Source: Siphonodentalium dalli
Lineage: Eukaryota; Mollusca; Scaphopoda; Gadilida; Siphonodentaliidae
Direction: 5' to 3'
NCBI GenBank assembly: GCA_032622095.1
Contig: CP136061.1
Location: 43,593,797-43,657,796 of the forward strand
DNA length: 64,000 nucleotides
In this document: positions 44,055 through 56,624 of the stretch, in pieces
Numbering within the stretch: position 1 is the stretch's first letter
Layout of the letters: the number at the start of each line of letters is the position of its first letter
Program-made: the position numbers and the translations under genes
The notes under the pieces: model-generated
What the model was told of the DNA's origin: nothing
Databases searched by the model: none
Seen by the model: the letters and a program-made list of their open reading frames with translations, nothing else

Positions 44055-44390
44055 GGTGTAATGTCTGAAGACTTGGATAAAGAAACGAAAACAGATCATC
44101 CGACAGCCCCAAGATTAGTGCTCTTTCTTTCGGAGGACAGCGGAGAGATGGAGGGAGCAGCTGTTGTAGGCGATGGTGTTCGGACTTGGTTGCATAGTAA
44201 TGACCCATGTGAAGCTGTTCTCTGCCTCTTGGCCATTTATTATGTTGGTCATCTGTCATATCCAAAAATTTATCAGTGTATGTTAGGGCTTTTGCAACAA
44301 TTTGTTCTGAAATGTCAGTTTACAGAGCAAAAATCTTCTAACTTCACAACATTTGTCAAGAAATATGAAAAACGTCTGATGCTCGAGTGA
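44055..44390 (+). CDS. Last exon of host gene; conserved-type C-terminal domain
   Basis: TTCCATTCTAG precedes 111 codons and a TGA at 44388-44390. The text after GVMSEDLDKETKTDHPTAPR is LVLFLSEDSGEMEGAAVVGD, then DPCEAVLCLLAIYYVGHLSYPK and LGLLQQFVLKCQF. I associate the 'AVLxLLAxYYVxxLSYPK' type of ending with multicopy uncharacterised metazoan proteins, some labelled SAMD3-like; function unknown and the association is from memory. Joined in frame with 42603-42710. Upstream coding exons are not located. Confidence 0.6.
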   Translation, partial: GVMSEDLDKETKTDHPTAPRLVLFLSEDSGEMEGAAVVGDGVRTWLHSNDPCEAVLCLLAIYYVGHLSYPKIYQCMLGLLQQFVLKCQFTEQKSSNFTTFVKKYEKRLMLE

Positions 44391-45112
44391 ATGCCAATTG
44401 ATGTACATACCTACACATCCCTGGTTAAGTGGTTCTGCTGAGTTGCTATGATGTTAGAAGGGCAAACTGATGTTGTAAGAAAAAGTACCATTATTTATTT
44501 TTGCAGTGTTTGGTTAAGTACTCTATTAAGCGATTTGAGAAAAAACAGTGTCTACTAAATATCCGATGATGTTAAATTTTGCTATATATACCGGTATATA
44601 TGAACTGGACTACAGAAAAATGGTCAAGGAAATGAAACTACTTAATATATGTTTTAATAATGCCTGTGCTGGTATTTGTAAAATGATATGAATAGCCAGC
44701 CATCTTGATTATGGTCTATTTGCAACAACCAACACATCAATTGTTAAAATATTTCGCAATATACATGTATATCTTGAATGTTTTAAACACACACAACTGC
44801 TTTTCTTCGATTCGTTAAACCATGAACAGCAAAAATGATAACTTAGGTAAAATAATTCATTTTCTTAACAGCATCATTTATTTCTACCAGCACCAAAGCA
44901 ATTCAGCAAGATCATCCAAAATCATAGCAAATTAACAGGACCAGAGGGCGAGTCACAGGCTTTGGTATATGCATTATTAACTGATATGTATATGTGGCCT
45001 TATAACAATCAATCTGCAGCACAGTATCTGAGACTGCATCTGATTTAACATTTTTCTGTGGGATCCACCACATGAATAGTTGGAGTTTCTTGATTATGAG
45101 GAGTATCTATTT
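44391..45112. other. 3' flank of the host gene
   Basis: A/T-rich, no further exon supported. It probably includes the 3' UTR, but I could not choose a polyadenylation signal. Confidence 0.4.
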
Positions 45113-45310
45113 TTAATCCTTTTATGATGCGATCTGCGCTGGTGCAGCACTTAAGATCCTGTGCCAGTGTATTCTCTTATATATGTGAGTCCGGATCCCA
45201 TAGAGGGTCTTACATATTTGAGAGAAAGCACTGGCTTACAAGGTCAATGTAAATGTTGTTAGGCCAATGTATTCTCTTATATTTGCGAGGCTCCAGTTAT
45301 GGAGGGTTAA
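45113..45310 (+). mobile_element. Double-hairpin MITE, old copy F
   Basis: TTAATCCTTTTATGATGCG at the left and GGAGGGTTAA at the right. 'cctgtgccagtgtattctct', 'tatatgtgagtc' and 'gccaatgtattctct' are drifted versions of the cassette. Right hairpin half is lost. Oldest-looking copy in the window. Confidence 0.7.
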
Positions 45311-46478
45311 CAAATCATGAAATCAATGGGAATAACTGTTGTAGCTCTGCATGTTCAGAACAATAGTACTGGCTAGGTATGCGATTGTTTTGTCACAAAC
45401 AGCTTTCTCTGTTTTGACAACTCATCTTTTGGTGCTAAAGATATATTGTTGCTGCTTTCTATTCTCAGTCTTATATATTTAGAAAAGTTGATATATTTAA
45501 CATTTTACCGGTACTGATGGCCATGGTTGTAGGTTATAATTTAGACAAATAAGTTACCATATTATGAATTTACTCATGAATATACTATAATAGTACACTA
45601 TAATGATAGTATGAATGCGATATTACCCACAAAACACACTTTGTGTGAACTAAGCATTTGTTTATATACATGACATAATTAGTGTTTGATAAGCAAAATA
45701 ATGAACAAAGTGGCAATTTTTTTCCGAGAGTGATTTACTGTGACCAATCAATATTGAAATATCTTGAGTGACGAGGATTAGTGAGCGCCTTATCGGTATG
45801 TTATAAATAATCTGGCTTCAATTTTAACCAAAGATTTATAACACAATACACAGCGCAAAGGCCATCCGTATATTTAATTGAATAACTTATGGCACCATCT
45901 ACAATGTTATGCCTATTTTCATATGCTTTTGTGCTGAATTTTCAAGGATATATTCATGGCTCCAGACCGAATTACGACACATCTATCGTTAGGTCATTAG
46001 TATGTAGAAATTATAGCAACATATTAAATATGTTTATAATGCAGTCTTTTAATGTGTTAATATCTATGTGAAACATAATTTGTATACACCAGTACTATGA
46101 GCAGTCATGGAAAATAGCACATTTTGACATTACCACAGAGAACTATTGGAATAACTCAGTTGTATTAGGTGCAAGGCAGCAAACATTTTGGAATTATATA
46201 TACCCGGTAGATTACTTTGTAGCAATTCGTTTTGGACTTTGTGTAGGCAAGCTGGTTTTTTGTTGTTTTTAAAGGGGGACTGTACCAGTGTACCCTAAAT
46301 CTGGCATTTTATAGGATCATCTCCTTTTATAACAGAATCAATGGAACAAATGAATAAATTAGAGCCATGGATGAGCGCAAAATACACTCATGTGTTCTAA
46401 TAACAATGCAAACATCATGATAATTATAATTAAAATGAGTCATGTATTCATATTCATTATAATTACCATGTTATTTGC
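45311..46478. other. No gene seen
   Basis: Short ATG frames, e.g. 45889-46071, without recognised domains. A/T-rich. Confidence 0.4.
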
Positions 46479-48139
46479 GGGAGCTCATAAAAGCCGAACA
46501 CAACCGAACATAACCGAACACAAGTCCAAATAATAGGAAATTTCATGAATAAAGTTCATAGGCATGTGTATTCATGTTCACACTATAAATATACGAAGTT
46601 TGGTGGAGTTTGGGCCAATAATAAGTGTTTTAATCGATATTTTGTAAGACGCGTTTAGTGTTCGGCATAGAAAAGCCGAACACAAGCTAGCTTATGTTCG
46701 ACACTCATGCAGTCACCGGTAATTAATTAACACATAGAATGATGTGACATTAGCTGCCGTTTGAGATATATAACTCTATATAGAGTCTACTAAATATACG
46801 AACACCTTGTAAACTTCAGACATATGTATTCACGTTCAACCTATTACTATACGAAGTTTGGTGGAGTTTGCTTCAATAATGAGTGTTTTGTTAGATGTTT
46901 TGTATAACGCGTTTGTGTTCGGCATATATAGAAAAGCAGAACACAAACTTCTGTCTCGTGGATTAGTTTATCCGCTGATAGGTGATAAGTAATATCTGCC
47001 AGATGGGATTTGGCAGGCTTTATTCGCGAGAAAAACGTATTGTTGTCCATTTTCGTCTGCATTCTCACTAAAATGTTACCCCCACCCCGTTATTATTACA
47101 AGTACATTCGTACAATATGGTTGTTTAGATGGATCATACTGGACAAATATCAGCACGCCCCGAATAAAGAGCGTTTCGTATTGTATCTTTTTAAAAGTCT
47201 GATATGCTGTGATATGCAGAAATTTAAGATATTATTTTATTTTCAAATATGACTCTGATATGACAGGAATGTGATATGAAAGGAATAAAGATTATTTATT
47301 TTGCGCTCAAGATACTTTGTTATGTTTGCTAGGGTTGATTGATCTAGTTTTTCATGTCTTTACTCTTTTAGTCTGACATGGCTTTTTGGCAATAGCCCCG
47401 TTTTGCGGTATCGTCAAACGTTAAAAACTTTGAGTTGTAATCTTTCCATGAAGTTACATAAATATTTATTTTTGTAATTATTATTATTCTCGTCACATTT
47501 TGGGAGAGGACTTAATTACAAAAAAAGCCACAACAGGCTTGTTGTCTCATCCCTTTCCAATCACCCATAATCACCCATTAGCATTTTTGTAAAATATTCA
47601 TCTTCTTTTGTATTGTGTATAAATATTGTTTACACCAAGTTTTGCTTCATGTGACGAGTGCATAAGGTATACGGCGTACTAGCGGGAAAACTTGTTTGTC
47701 ACTCGACGTTTTTACAATCGTTGTCTTTCACGACGGGGCCTATCAAAAGCATGTTGTTTCTATAATAGTAGGCGCCATCAAACACTGAAACTATTTGTCA
47801 AAACACTGAACTACAATAGGTGAGAGACCGCCATCAACAACAATTAAAGCCTTTCGGATTAGTGACCATGTCAGATATTAATTATCACCTATAGCTAGAC
47901 AGCCGTTAGACTAATCCACGACAAAATTATAACTTATGTTCGGCTTTTCTATGCCGAACACAAAACGCGTTTTACAAAATATCGAATAAAACACTTATTA
48001 TTTGCCCGAACTCCACCAAACTTCGTATAGTAATAGTGTGAACATGAATACACATGCCTATGAACTTTATTCGTGATATTTCCCTTTATTTGGACTTGTG
48101 TTCGGTTATGTTCGGTTGTGTTCGGCTTTTATACGTACC
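46479..48139. mobile_element. Long-TIR foldback element, Mutator-like
   Basis: GTTATTTGC is present at 46470-46478 and 48140-48148, a 9-bp target duplication. Terminal inverted repeats are over 200 bp: 'ataaaagccgaacacaaccg', 'ccaccaaacttcgta' or its complement, 'acgcgttt' and 'tatgccgaacacaa' occur at both ends in opposite orientation. The left terminal segment is duplicated at 46757-47000. Units of CCGAACA(C/T)AA repeat at the tips. The middle (47000-47860) has no transposase, so it is non-autonomous. 9-bp duplication and long TIRs fit Mutator-like elements. Confidence 0.8.
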
Positions 48140-48148
48140 GTTATTTGC

Positions 48149-48839
48149 ATCGTTCATAGAGCATTTGAGTGGATTTTGCACTAATACATGGCTCAAATTC
48201 ATTCATTTCTTACACATAATCTGTTGAGTATAAAAGGAGATGGTCCCAAAAATTACTGGATTTAGTATACATTACCCCTTTAAGGTCTCAAGAATATTGA
48301 GAAACGTATAAATTTTCCTAATGCATTACTGCTAAGGTAAAAACAAATAGTGATATTTCCAGACATTCGCCGCTACTATTGTACTAACCCGTGAACAAAT
48401 TAATAAATGCAAAAACCTAATTAAAATTTCCTTTATTATCTCTGATTATATTTTCTGGCCCCGAATAAAGGTACATGTAGTTAGGCTCATTTGTGTTAAA
48501 ATCCCACCATTACAGTGCTTATTTAGCACCCTATGTTTATTACAAGTCCCCTGGAAAAAACAGATGAATATAATCCATATATGAATGTTAAAAAAAATAA
48601 AAAAAAATATTTACCCCCCCCCCCCCTAATTTTGTCCCCGTCTGTTAGCGGAAACATCACTATTTTTTAGACCTAACATCAAAATCAGCCTGAAAATATG
48701 TATACAACTATTGAACTGTGAGAATGTATAATTTTAATTATGTTTTGTCTGTAGCTGTTAAACATATGTAAATTTTACTATCCTGTTACTGTTAAATATG
48801 TTACTTGAATAAACACATTCTATTTTATAAACATATTTC
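48149..48839. other. No gene; poly-C/A run
   Basis: A poly-A/poly-C run at about 48590-48627 is the only feature. No exon or repeat family recognised. Confidence 0.4.
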
Positions 48840-49262
48840 GTCTTATAAACGTGTCCATGTGTGTGTAAAGTGGAACAACCCCATAAACGCCCGGATGTGT
48901 TTTTAACCTAAACACATAAACACATCAGCTAAACACATTATTATGTTTATAACCTAAATGGCATGTTATTATAATGCGTTTATTTCCAAAACATTATATG
49001 TGTTTAATGACACAAACGTGGTGTTTAGGTAATAAACACATCAATATGTTTAGAAACTAAACGCCATGTTAACACTATGTGTTTATTCCTTAAACACATT
49101 TGTTTATTTTCTAAACATATTTGACATTTATTCATTAAAAACGTGACGTTTAGATAATAAACATTCCATTTAGAAAATAAATGCGTGGACGCGTGTGAAA
49201 ACTGTAACGGTATTGCGTTTAAGATTGTGTTGAGATCCTAAACACCTATTTTTACAGTGTAG
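48840..49262. repeat. Array of TAAACACAT / ATGTGTTTA words on both strands
   Basis: TAAACACAT-like words and their reverse complements alternate at irregular spacing through the whole 420 bp. The right edge 'ctatttttacagtgta' looks like a MITE terminus, but no matching left terminus was found. Confidence 0.6.
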
Positions 49263-50814
49263 CTGCCAAACCCGGGGGGTATTCAACGTTCGCTCAATGT
49301 TCGCTGTTGTGCATTTGTCAATAACTAATCTCATGTCAACAAGAACAATTTCGTGTCGATAAGAGCTATGGTTCTTATTCAGATGGCGCTAATTGCGGCC
49401 GCGTTCGAAGCACTGAAGCGTAGATATTCACACTGAAGCCCTGAAGTGAACATCATGTCACTGAGGCGCAAACGTTTTACGCTAAAGATTTTCGCGACAT
49501 AAATGCATCATATTTATGCTGGACACGTAATTCGCGATCAGCATGGCAGGAATTATGACCCATTGACGTCGAAATAATCGTAGCATTAATTGGGCCTTAG
49601 GTGGCTGCCATCTAAGGGTATTCGAAGAAACGCACGCGTCAATGGGAATTGAATGGCAGATACAACTCGTCAAGAGAACCAATTCATACAAATGGTATAT
49701 GCAATTCACCTACGTAGGCTTGCTATGAAACTAATAACCCCTAAAGAAAACAGGGACAATTTTTCATGGCAACCAAAGTAGAACGCAATCGTCAGCAATA
49801 ATCACGACCGGGCGTCCACTTATAATATGCACTACATATAAACTAGATGGGTATATACTAATCTTATAAAACGAATAATTCAATAATTGATTGTTTTATT
49901 GGGTAAATACTATAGCATCAAATGGACCAACTTGATTCGAGTCTTCCGTTCATTGAAATAGCTCATCCATTCCATTCAGCGAACGATATAAAACTCTTCG
50001 GAGCCTCTAGGAATTGCGCAATTTGTCCCTAATTTCCCGAATATAACGGCAATTTTAAGAAATTAGTTAGCTTATTATGGAGGGCGGAAGAAAAGCTGCA
50101 GGCTTGCTGATCCAATCAGGGTTTATGGTGCGGGTCAAGGTCTCGTCGCCGCGTTCAGGTCAATCAGTTTAACATCAATCAAGATATAACATTACGTAAA
50201 CAAGATTACCGAGCAAGAGATATTTACTGGCATCAACACGCAACGCGACATCCCGTCAGCTCGGAGATTTATGAGATATGAAACGACACGACGGGCGGCC
50301 GTTCAATATTGCTGCAAATATCTTAGGAGGGAAGCACCAGAGCGGATGTGGACGTCAAATTAAAATCAATCCTCACAATTTGTCTCGCATTTAAGCCAAG
50401 ATCTGTGATGATATGCCATCCTTGGTGATTACCAGCTCGTGAAAATATCAGCACCAAAAGGATTTGAATGATAGTTGGCCTTGCGCGAATGGCACTTTAT
50501 TTCGAGGTAAAGCCGGCTTAATGCTATATACCATTTCAAAGCGTTGGCCTTAATTGAGAACGAAGTTCTCGACGTGAGCTCGTAAATTCACATCGCAAGT
50601 TCGATCAATGTTCCATCACATATGTAGACGAGTTTAACTGCATGGTATACACGCCAGCATCGTTTAATTTACTCCTTTTTTTGTTTTTGTTTTTGTTTTT
50701 GTCTTTTTCTAATGTTTTCGTAACATAAAGGATTTCTTTGTCTTTTGCTATTTTTTTTCGTTTTTTGTTTGTTGATCAGATATGATAATTATGGCGAAAC
50801 ACGATGAACGTTTT
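49263..50814. other. Low-repeat region, no gene
   Basis: No transposon signatures and higher sequence complexity than its neighbours. No supportable exon. T-runs with GTTTTT words at 50680-50720. May include conserved non-coding DNA; untested. Confidence 0.35.
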
Positions 50815-51420
50815 TTTTATTGGAAGTCTGCTTTTTGTTGAACTGGTTATTTGAGCACCACTGGGATTGAACTACCATACCTGATAGTTATTATAGTAAC
50901 GAACATCCCAGCAAATGAAGAATATGACATTCCACTGAAAACTCATAAACGAAAGCATTAAATTACACACAATCGCAATATATTATATGTGTATCATCAG
51001 GTTATTAAGACTGACTACGTTCATCGTTTGTACATGTATTCCAGGAGTCGCGTGAATCAATTACAGTGGTGTGGTATCGTAGTGTTCTGGTAAGACCAAG
51101 ACAGTTAAGGATCAGAGGGACACCGTCTTTTCTCGGTATCTTTATCATGCAATGTTTATCATTTATTATATACGTGGTCTCAACTTCTATTGGAATTTTC
51201 TTTCAAATGTGTCAAAGGAAGAGCGCTTCGTGTTTTAAGTCTGCTGTTGGCTGAAACGGTTATGTGAGCATCACTGAACATGAACGATTGGGAATCTATA
51301 TACTGGGGCATGTCCGGTAGATATTATTAACCGGACATCACACCAAAGGAAGAATATATCATTCCACAGTATACTTTATGCATTGAATGCGAATAAATTA
51401 ACGCGTAAAGATGATTCAGT
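50815..51420. repeat. Diverged ~410-bp duplication
   Basis: Text near 50820-50970 ('aagtctgctttttgttgaa', 'ggttatttgagcaccactg', 'gaagaatatgacattccac') returns near 51230-51385 ('aagtctgctgttggctgaa', 'ggttatgtgagcatcactg', 'gaagaatatatcattccac'). Confidence 0.7.
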
Positions 51421-52647
51421 GTTCTTGGAAAAACATGTAATATTATTTAATTAGCTCAAAGTAAGACTGTTTCGACACAATGGCAATCCTTTCTGTTATT
51501 GATAAATCGTTTTAAATGTCTAGCTTCCATGCAGTAACAAATACAAACCCGTGTTTTTTTTCTTGAAAAAAAAAACATTTGCCGTGCATGTGGTGCAAAC
51601 AGGTTGCCCAATTTAATGGCAACAATTGGGGTCCCCTGAACCCCAAATGAAGTCGGCGAACTATATGACCTCATGTCAGAACGGCGAAATATTCACAGAT
51701 TGTGTCCAATTTGAGCCACAATGGGTTCGGTCGAATCTACTGAACAGCGGCTAATGAACTACTGAACGGGGTTATGAACTGATTGACGGGCATGATGATC
51801 CCTTCACCGCATTGGGTATAGCCTCCCGATTAAAAGTCATTAGCATAATATGCAACAGCATATCTGAATTATACATGAGTAAATTGAGTTTGGTAGAATC
51901 TGCTGATAAGGATTTGTGCATGTAGTTGGTAGTCAGCAGCGACATGATTCAACATTTTAGTATCATCCTCAAACTTCATGCATTTGCTTGCAACTACCGG
52001 ATTCGTGGGTTAACTTCAGTATAGCGTGGTAGCGAAAAGAGAGGTACTTTTAAAAAGCATGTGGTATTGACATAAATGAATCAGCAATCCTATTGACTGA
52101 TCTTTTGTCCGGACAATCGACTGAGGTAATTGGTGGATATCACCAGAAAAACACTGTCGACTGAGCAGTATACAGCTTTATCAAGGATGCTTGATGCATA
52201 CTCCAATATCCGATAAATGCGGAAATTAGGATCCGATGGTCGACAAATTCGCGCAAATATGGATAGATCTCAACGACATTTGATGAAAGCTGGCAACACT
52301 ACTGCTGTCTGGTGTCTTGAACTCGGGAACATCAATCGATAACGAAATGTCGCCACGCTCACACAGCCATGCGGCTAGAGCGGTCTGACATTAACCGATA
52401 GTGGTTCTTCGTGCCGAGTTAGCAACAACAGTGGTAGAATCGTTCGTGGGACGATGCGATCGACGTCGACTAACGTCCACAATCAGCCACTGCTATAGCT
52501 AAAGGTGCAAATCATGATCTATCCGATCAAATCGATCCCCCAATATAAGCATGAGTTATATGATGACTGTAGTTCAATGGGATTACATATTACAGATCCG
52601 TGGTTAGATTGACACTGACGACCCAGCTGTGTCATTTATAGTGGGTT
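51421..52647. other. No gene seen
   Basis: Unassigned; no domain-bearing frame. Confidence 0.4.
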
Positions 52648-52770
52648 CTTGTCTTGTTTTGTATCGTCGGTGGATTAGATGTACGAGGTTGGGTTGAAGG
52701 CTGATTTAAATGGAGTCGAATGTTCTGTCTTGTCTTGTTTCGTCGGTGGATTAGATGTACGAGGTTGGGT
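52648..52770. repeat. ~80-bp direct duplication
   Basis: 'cgtcggtggattagatgtac' plus 'gaggttgggt' occurs at about 52665 and 52741, each preceded by 'cttgtcttgtt'. Confidence 0.85.
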
Positions 52771-53714
52771 CGTAACTCTGTCTTGACAAGTGGCAAGCTG
52801 CACAGACTTGGATCCAGAAGATGTGCACAAATATTCTGTGTTAGTATTGTCATATTGCCATTATATTTGCCACATTGCCACGGCTACATTACCTTGCCAA
52901 GAATGGAAGTAGGGGGCACTAGTAGGCCTATTGCTAAAAAAATCGCCGACTTCATTAAACTTATCTACAATGAATAGTCATCTACACATATACATGCATG
53001 CATCGTGCTACGTACATGTAATTTGATTATGGTATATTTTATGTATTCGTAAGATTCGTCTGAGTCACGGATGGTGTCGGACGACATACAAATTAGGGAT
53101 ACGGGTTAATATTTTGCATTGGTAAAGAATGCATATCTATCAAGCCAAATTAGTATATATATTTGTTAGCCAATCGAAACTATATATATTAACCCGGGCT
53201 GTGCCGGATAAACCTTCTAGTAGACTTTAAATACATACTTGGGGCTTCTATGCATGTAGATAACTTCACATGCCAACCGGAGTTCATGTGATTGGATTGG
53301 CGGCGAGAAATGAGAGCTGTTTAGATCAATGCTATATTCAGTAAGCATGTACCCACCAACCTGGGTTCATCTGTACGCAGAACACTGGTACATGTTACCC
53401 TTGGTCATATTCGCTCACATGCCAAACCAGACAAACTTTGTTATGTGATAATTCACTTCCGGAAAAAGCCAGCGATTTAGCATAATTAAATTTCAGAAAT
53501 TCAGACAATGTCCAATAAATATCGGCCAAATCGTGAGGGAAGATTGTCCAGTTGTGATAAGCTCATTGATTTGCAATTTGTTCTGCTGAACAGATAATCG
53601 TGTGAGTGGCAACAGGAACGCAACACTATTAGCGAAACTTCCTTATTATGATACCATGGCTGGTATATATTCCGTTAATTGAGTTAAGTGTCATTCGTTG
53701 GGTTGCTTGGTAGA
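52771..53714. other. No gene seen
   Basis: Unassigned sequence; several 'acatgta' words. Confidence 0.4.
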
Positions 53715-53716
53715 TA

Positions 53717-53929
53717 CAGCAATGCCCTAAATAATCGACTCCTTAACCACCGCAGAATTATGGGTAATTTTTCAGGATTTAGTCGGAAATATGGCTTGTT
53801 GCCATTCATCGGAAAGCTCTCACTGAGAGTTTTCCGATGAATGGCAACAAACCATATTTCCGACTAAATCCTGAAAAAATACCCATAATTCTGCTATGAT
53901 TAAGGAGTCGATTATAGGGGGCATTACTG
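53717..53929. mobile_element. TA-flanked palindromic MITE
   Basis: Arms of about 100 bases are nearly complementary through 'aatcgactccttaa', 'gcagaattatgggta' and 'gatttagtcggaaatatgg', with a short loop near 53818-53824. Ends CAG(T/C)AATGCCC; TA at 53715-53716 and 53930-53931. Tc1/mariner-type non-autonomous element, 213 bp. Confidence 0.88.
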
Positions 53930-53931
53930 TA

Positions 53932-55009
53932 CACTAGGCCAGATCCTGGCTCCAACATATTTACTCAACGCCCTACATCCACACACTACGCTAGTTTACG
54001 GACGCTGACATTACATTCAACCCGTCATGATTGCCCCATGCTCTAGCATTACCATCATATGAATATTGGGTTATCTGCTCTTATATTTAGTACACATTCA
54101 ATACTTTATAGTTTTTTTTGCGAAATACAGGAGATGACAAAACGTTCAATTAAACATAGCAGTTTGCCACGGAAAATTAACCAAACTACGACACCATTCG
54201 CGTATCTGACTATTATCAGCTTACCTGAGGACAATGATGGATTTCTGTATTAAAGGCCTAGTTATCGAACGATCAACGGGACGCCTGGCAGTTCTATCCG
54301 TCTGACTGAAAGAAAAAAGTAGATATATTTCATAGCGTTATGGTGGTTGATCCCAATGGATTCGATAATAGAAACATAAATCCGCACTCGAGTCTTTAAA
54401 GATGCCAATACGGTCCTAAATTCGTATAAATAAAGTTAATTTAAAGCTTGCTAGGCGAATCAAACGTGAAACGCAATTGTAATCAGCGACATTCATAACA
54501 AATATATATAAAAAAGCCACAATAACATCAAATATAATACAAGAAGCATAACGAGATATTTATGATATCTCTGAAATAATTTTCTCTTATTAGCGATGAA
54601 CCATAACTCTCTTTATCATAGGCTATCTTCTGAGTATTTGGACATCACGCAACAATAACTATCGGAAATGTCGTGTTTGAAACAGCAACAACGGGATGTT
54701 CCAAATTGGAAATATGTTGACCTTGTTCTGTTAGTTTAAGTTCCGAACTAATATGCAGTGTAAAATATAGCTTATTTTAGACCATACGTAGAACCTTCCT
54801 ATGTCTGCCAATTTAGGCTCAAATAGCCCTTACTTGGAAAATGTACAACCATAACCGGTTTTACTGTAGTTTGAATTTTCAAAGTTGGAAAATTGAAATA
54901 CCAGCTGCAAAATTCTTACAGAAGGGGCGTGCAAATATCATTTACAGGAGTCGGAATTTTGGTCTAGTTCTGGGTAGAATCAAGGCTGCAAATAGTGAGT
55001 CTGTCATTT
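53932..55009. other. No gene; diverged repeat near the end
   Basis: 54880-54980 ('aataccagctgcaaaattc', 'cggaattttggtctagttc') resembles 63855-63945 ('agtaccagctggaaactgg', 'gggaatttgctctagttc'), pointing to a dispersed repeat. The rest is unassigned. Confidence 0.45.
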
Positions 55010-55102
55010 GCAGAATGAGGTCCCCAGGGGTGAATTTAGTGACGCGATCCCACAAAGTGGGCTAGCGTAACCACATTCACCCTTCTGGTGACCACATTCT
55101 GC
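55010..55102. repeat. Short palindromic element GCAGAATGAGGTC, copy 1
   Basis: GCAGAATGAGGTCCCC and GGTGACCACATTCTGC form the ends of a 93-bp inverted repeat; 'ggtgaattt' and 'attcacc' also pair. The inverted copy is at 63338-63432, and similarity continues outside it ('tgtcatttgc' here, 'gcaaatgaca' there). Confidence 0.7.
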
Positions 55103-55424
55103 TTATGCTTCAACTGCTATGGGAGACCGACGATCATATTGAAGTACCACAGTTGACGTTGGTTATGTTCACCCATTAGTCACCTCGATTATGCATGTTA
55201 TATTCTGTGGGGGGTATAGAAACTGAAGAGAAGGGAAAGAGTAAAAACAATGTTAATTTGAGACTACATATATTTGAGGTGATTGCGCATGCGCTAGGTG
55301 AAGTTGCTTCGGAAACATCGAGGAGAATAAACTATGTTTTTCACCACATATCGTGAATGAGTTAAGGATTTTAATGTGAACAGTGTGTGTTAAACATTTA
55401 GTTATTCGATTTGATGTGAAATTC

Positions 55425-56148
55425 ATGATGCCAAAAGGTTCTGAACCCGAGAAAAGACCGCGTAATTCGGACGGGGATACCCCGAAGCCAGGTGACAAGC
55501 AAGCTAAAATGGCGGAACAGAAAGACGCAACAGTTGTGGGTGAATTGCAAGCAGTCGTTAAAGGTATGCATGACCTGGAAAAGGGCCAACTTTCTATGCG
55601 ATGGATGTTCGAGAGCAAGATCGATAACCTGAAAAGGGACTTGATTGAAAATTTCGAAACTAAGATGTGTAGATGACCCAAATTCTGCAGTGACACCCGT
55701 TAATTATCTCAATCAATTGGAGCTTACTGTAATCGTGATAAATCTGCCGTATGACGATGGCTCGAGCACGGACGCATATATCTTGACAAAGGCAAAGACG
55801 ATTGTTTCTTCACTCGGTGAATCGTGCTCAGATATCGAGGTCACAGCGGCTGAAAGATTGGTCAGCAGGCAGTCGAACAGACCAGGTGTAGTGAAATTTA
55901 GTGTTCGCTCTATTGACGAGAAGAAACGCGTACTTCGCAGTAAAAGTGCACTTAAGGACAATACCCAGTTCAGTTCAGTGTATATTCGATCAAGCAAAAG
56001 CCACACTGAGCGCATTTTGGAGCTCAATGCGCGGACACTGCTGAAACAGATTCCTGGCGGGGACGGCTATCGGGTGACTGCCAACGGGCGCATCATGAAA
56101 CGTGACGACGGAAGAAGAGGAACCACGGAGACAGCGGAAGGAGACTAG
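55425..56148 (+). pseudogene. LINE ORF1 (RNA-binding protein)
   Basis: ATG at 55425 begins MMPKGSEPEKRPRNSDG. A charged, coiled-coil-like part follows (ELQAVVKGMHDLEKGQ, WMFESKIDNLKRDLIENFE). After a frame shift near 55665 the RRM-like core reads LTVIVINLPYDDGSSTDAYI, ERLVSRQSNRPGVVKF, then VYIRSSKSHTERILELNART and GYRVTANGRIM. That ending is typical of LINE ORF1 proteins, which bind element RNA as chaperones. The single shift makes it non-functional. The start of an ORF2 follows at once. Confidence 0.85.
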
Positions 56149-56164
56149 GACATTTCCCGCCCAT

Positions 56165-56235
56165 CGGGGCAAATTACCATCGGCCAACTCAACGTTTGTG
56201 GATGGACATAAAATAACAACAAGAAAACTAAGATG
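56165..56235 (+). pseudogene. Start of LINE ORF2 endonuclease, truncated
   Basis: Reads QITIGQLNVCGWT, the usual opening of an apurinic-type LINE endonuclease, then a stop and NNNKK. A one-base loss in the A-run would give the NNKKLR seen in the family. LINE similarity ends here. Confidence 0.7.
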
Positions 56236-56310
56236 CATGCATCAGGTCGGCCGTGAACTATCTATACCATAGAATTGTTGTAGCTATCGATTATACATTT
56301 TGGAACACCT

Positions 56311-56352
56311 GCCTGTATGTATGTGTGTATGCATGAATGCATGTGTGTATGT
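56311..56352. repeat. (TGTA)/(TGCA) microsatellite
   Basis: Imperfect run of tgtatg, tgtgtatg and catgaatgcatg words. Confidence 0.7.
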
Positions 56353-56624
56353 GTTATAGACTCTAACACTGCTCGAATTTGGTATTTAACGTGTCAACTT
56401 GACCTCGCTCATAGGCATGTTTCTGGACCTTGACCGATCCGACTAAAAATGTGTGTGTAGGACTACTTCGATCCCGGGAGCAATATAAACGGGTCCAATT
56501 TCACGTGGGACCATGTTCTCGAACGTGCTGATATAGGCATGTTTCTGGACCAATTGAACAATAGTTTGGCCAGACGCTGTATATACTGGGTACTGTCCAG
56601 ATGGAGGCGATCACAAAAAAATCC

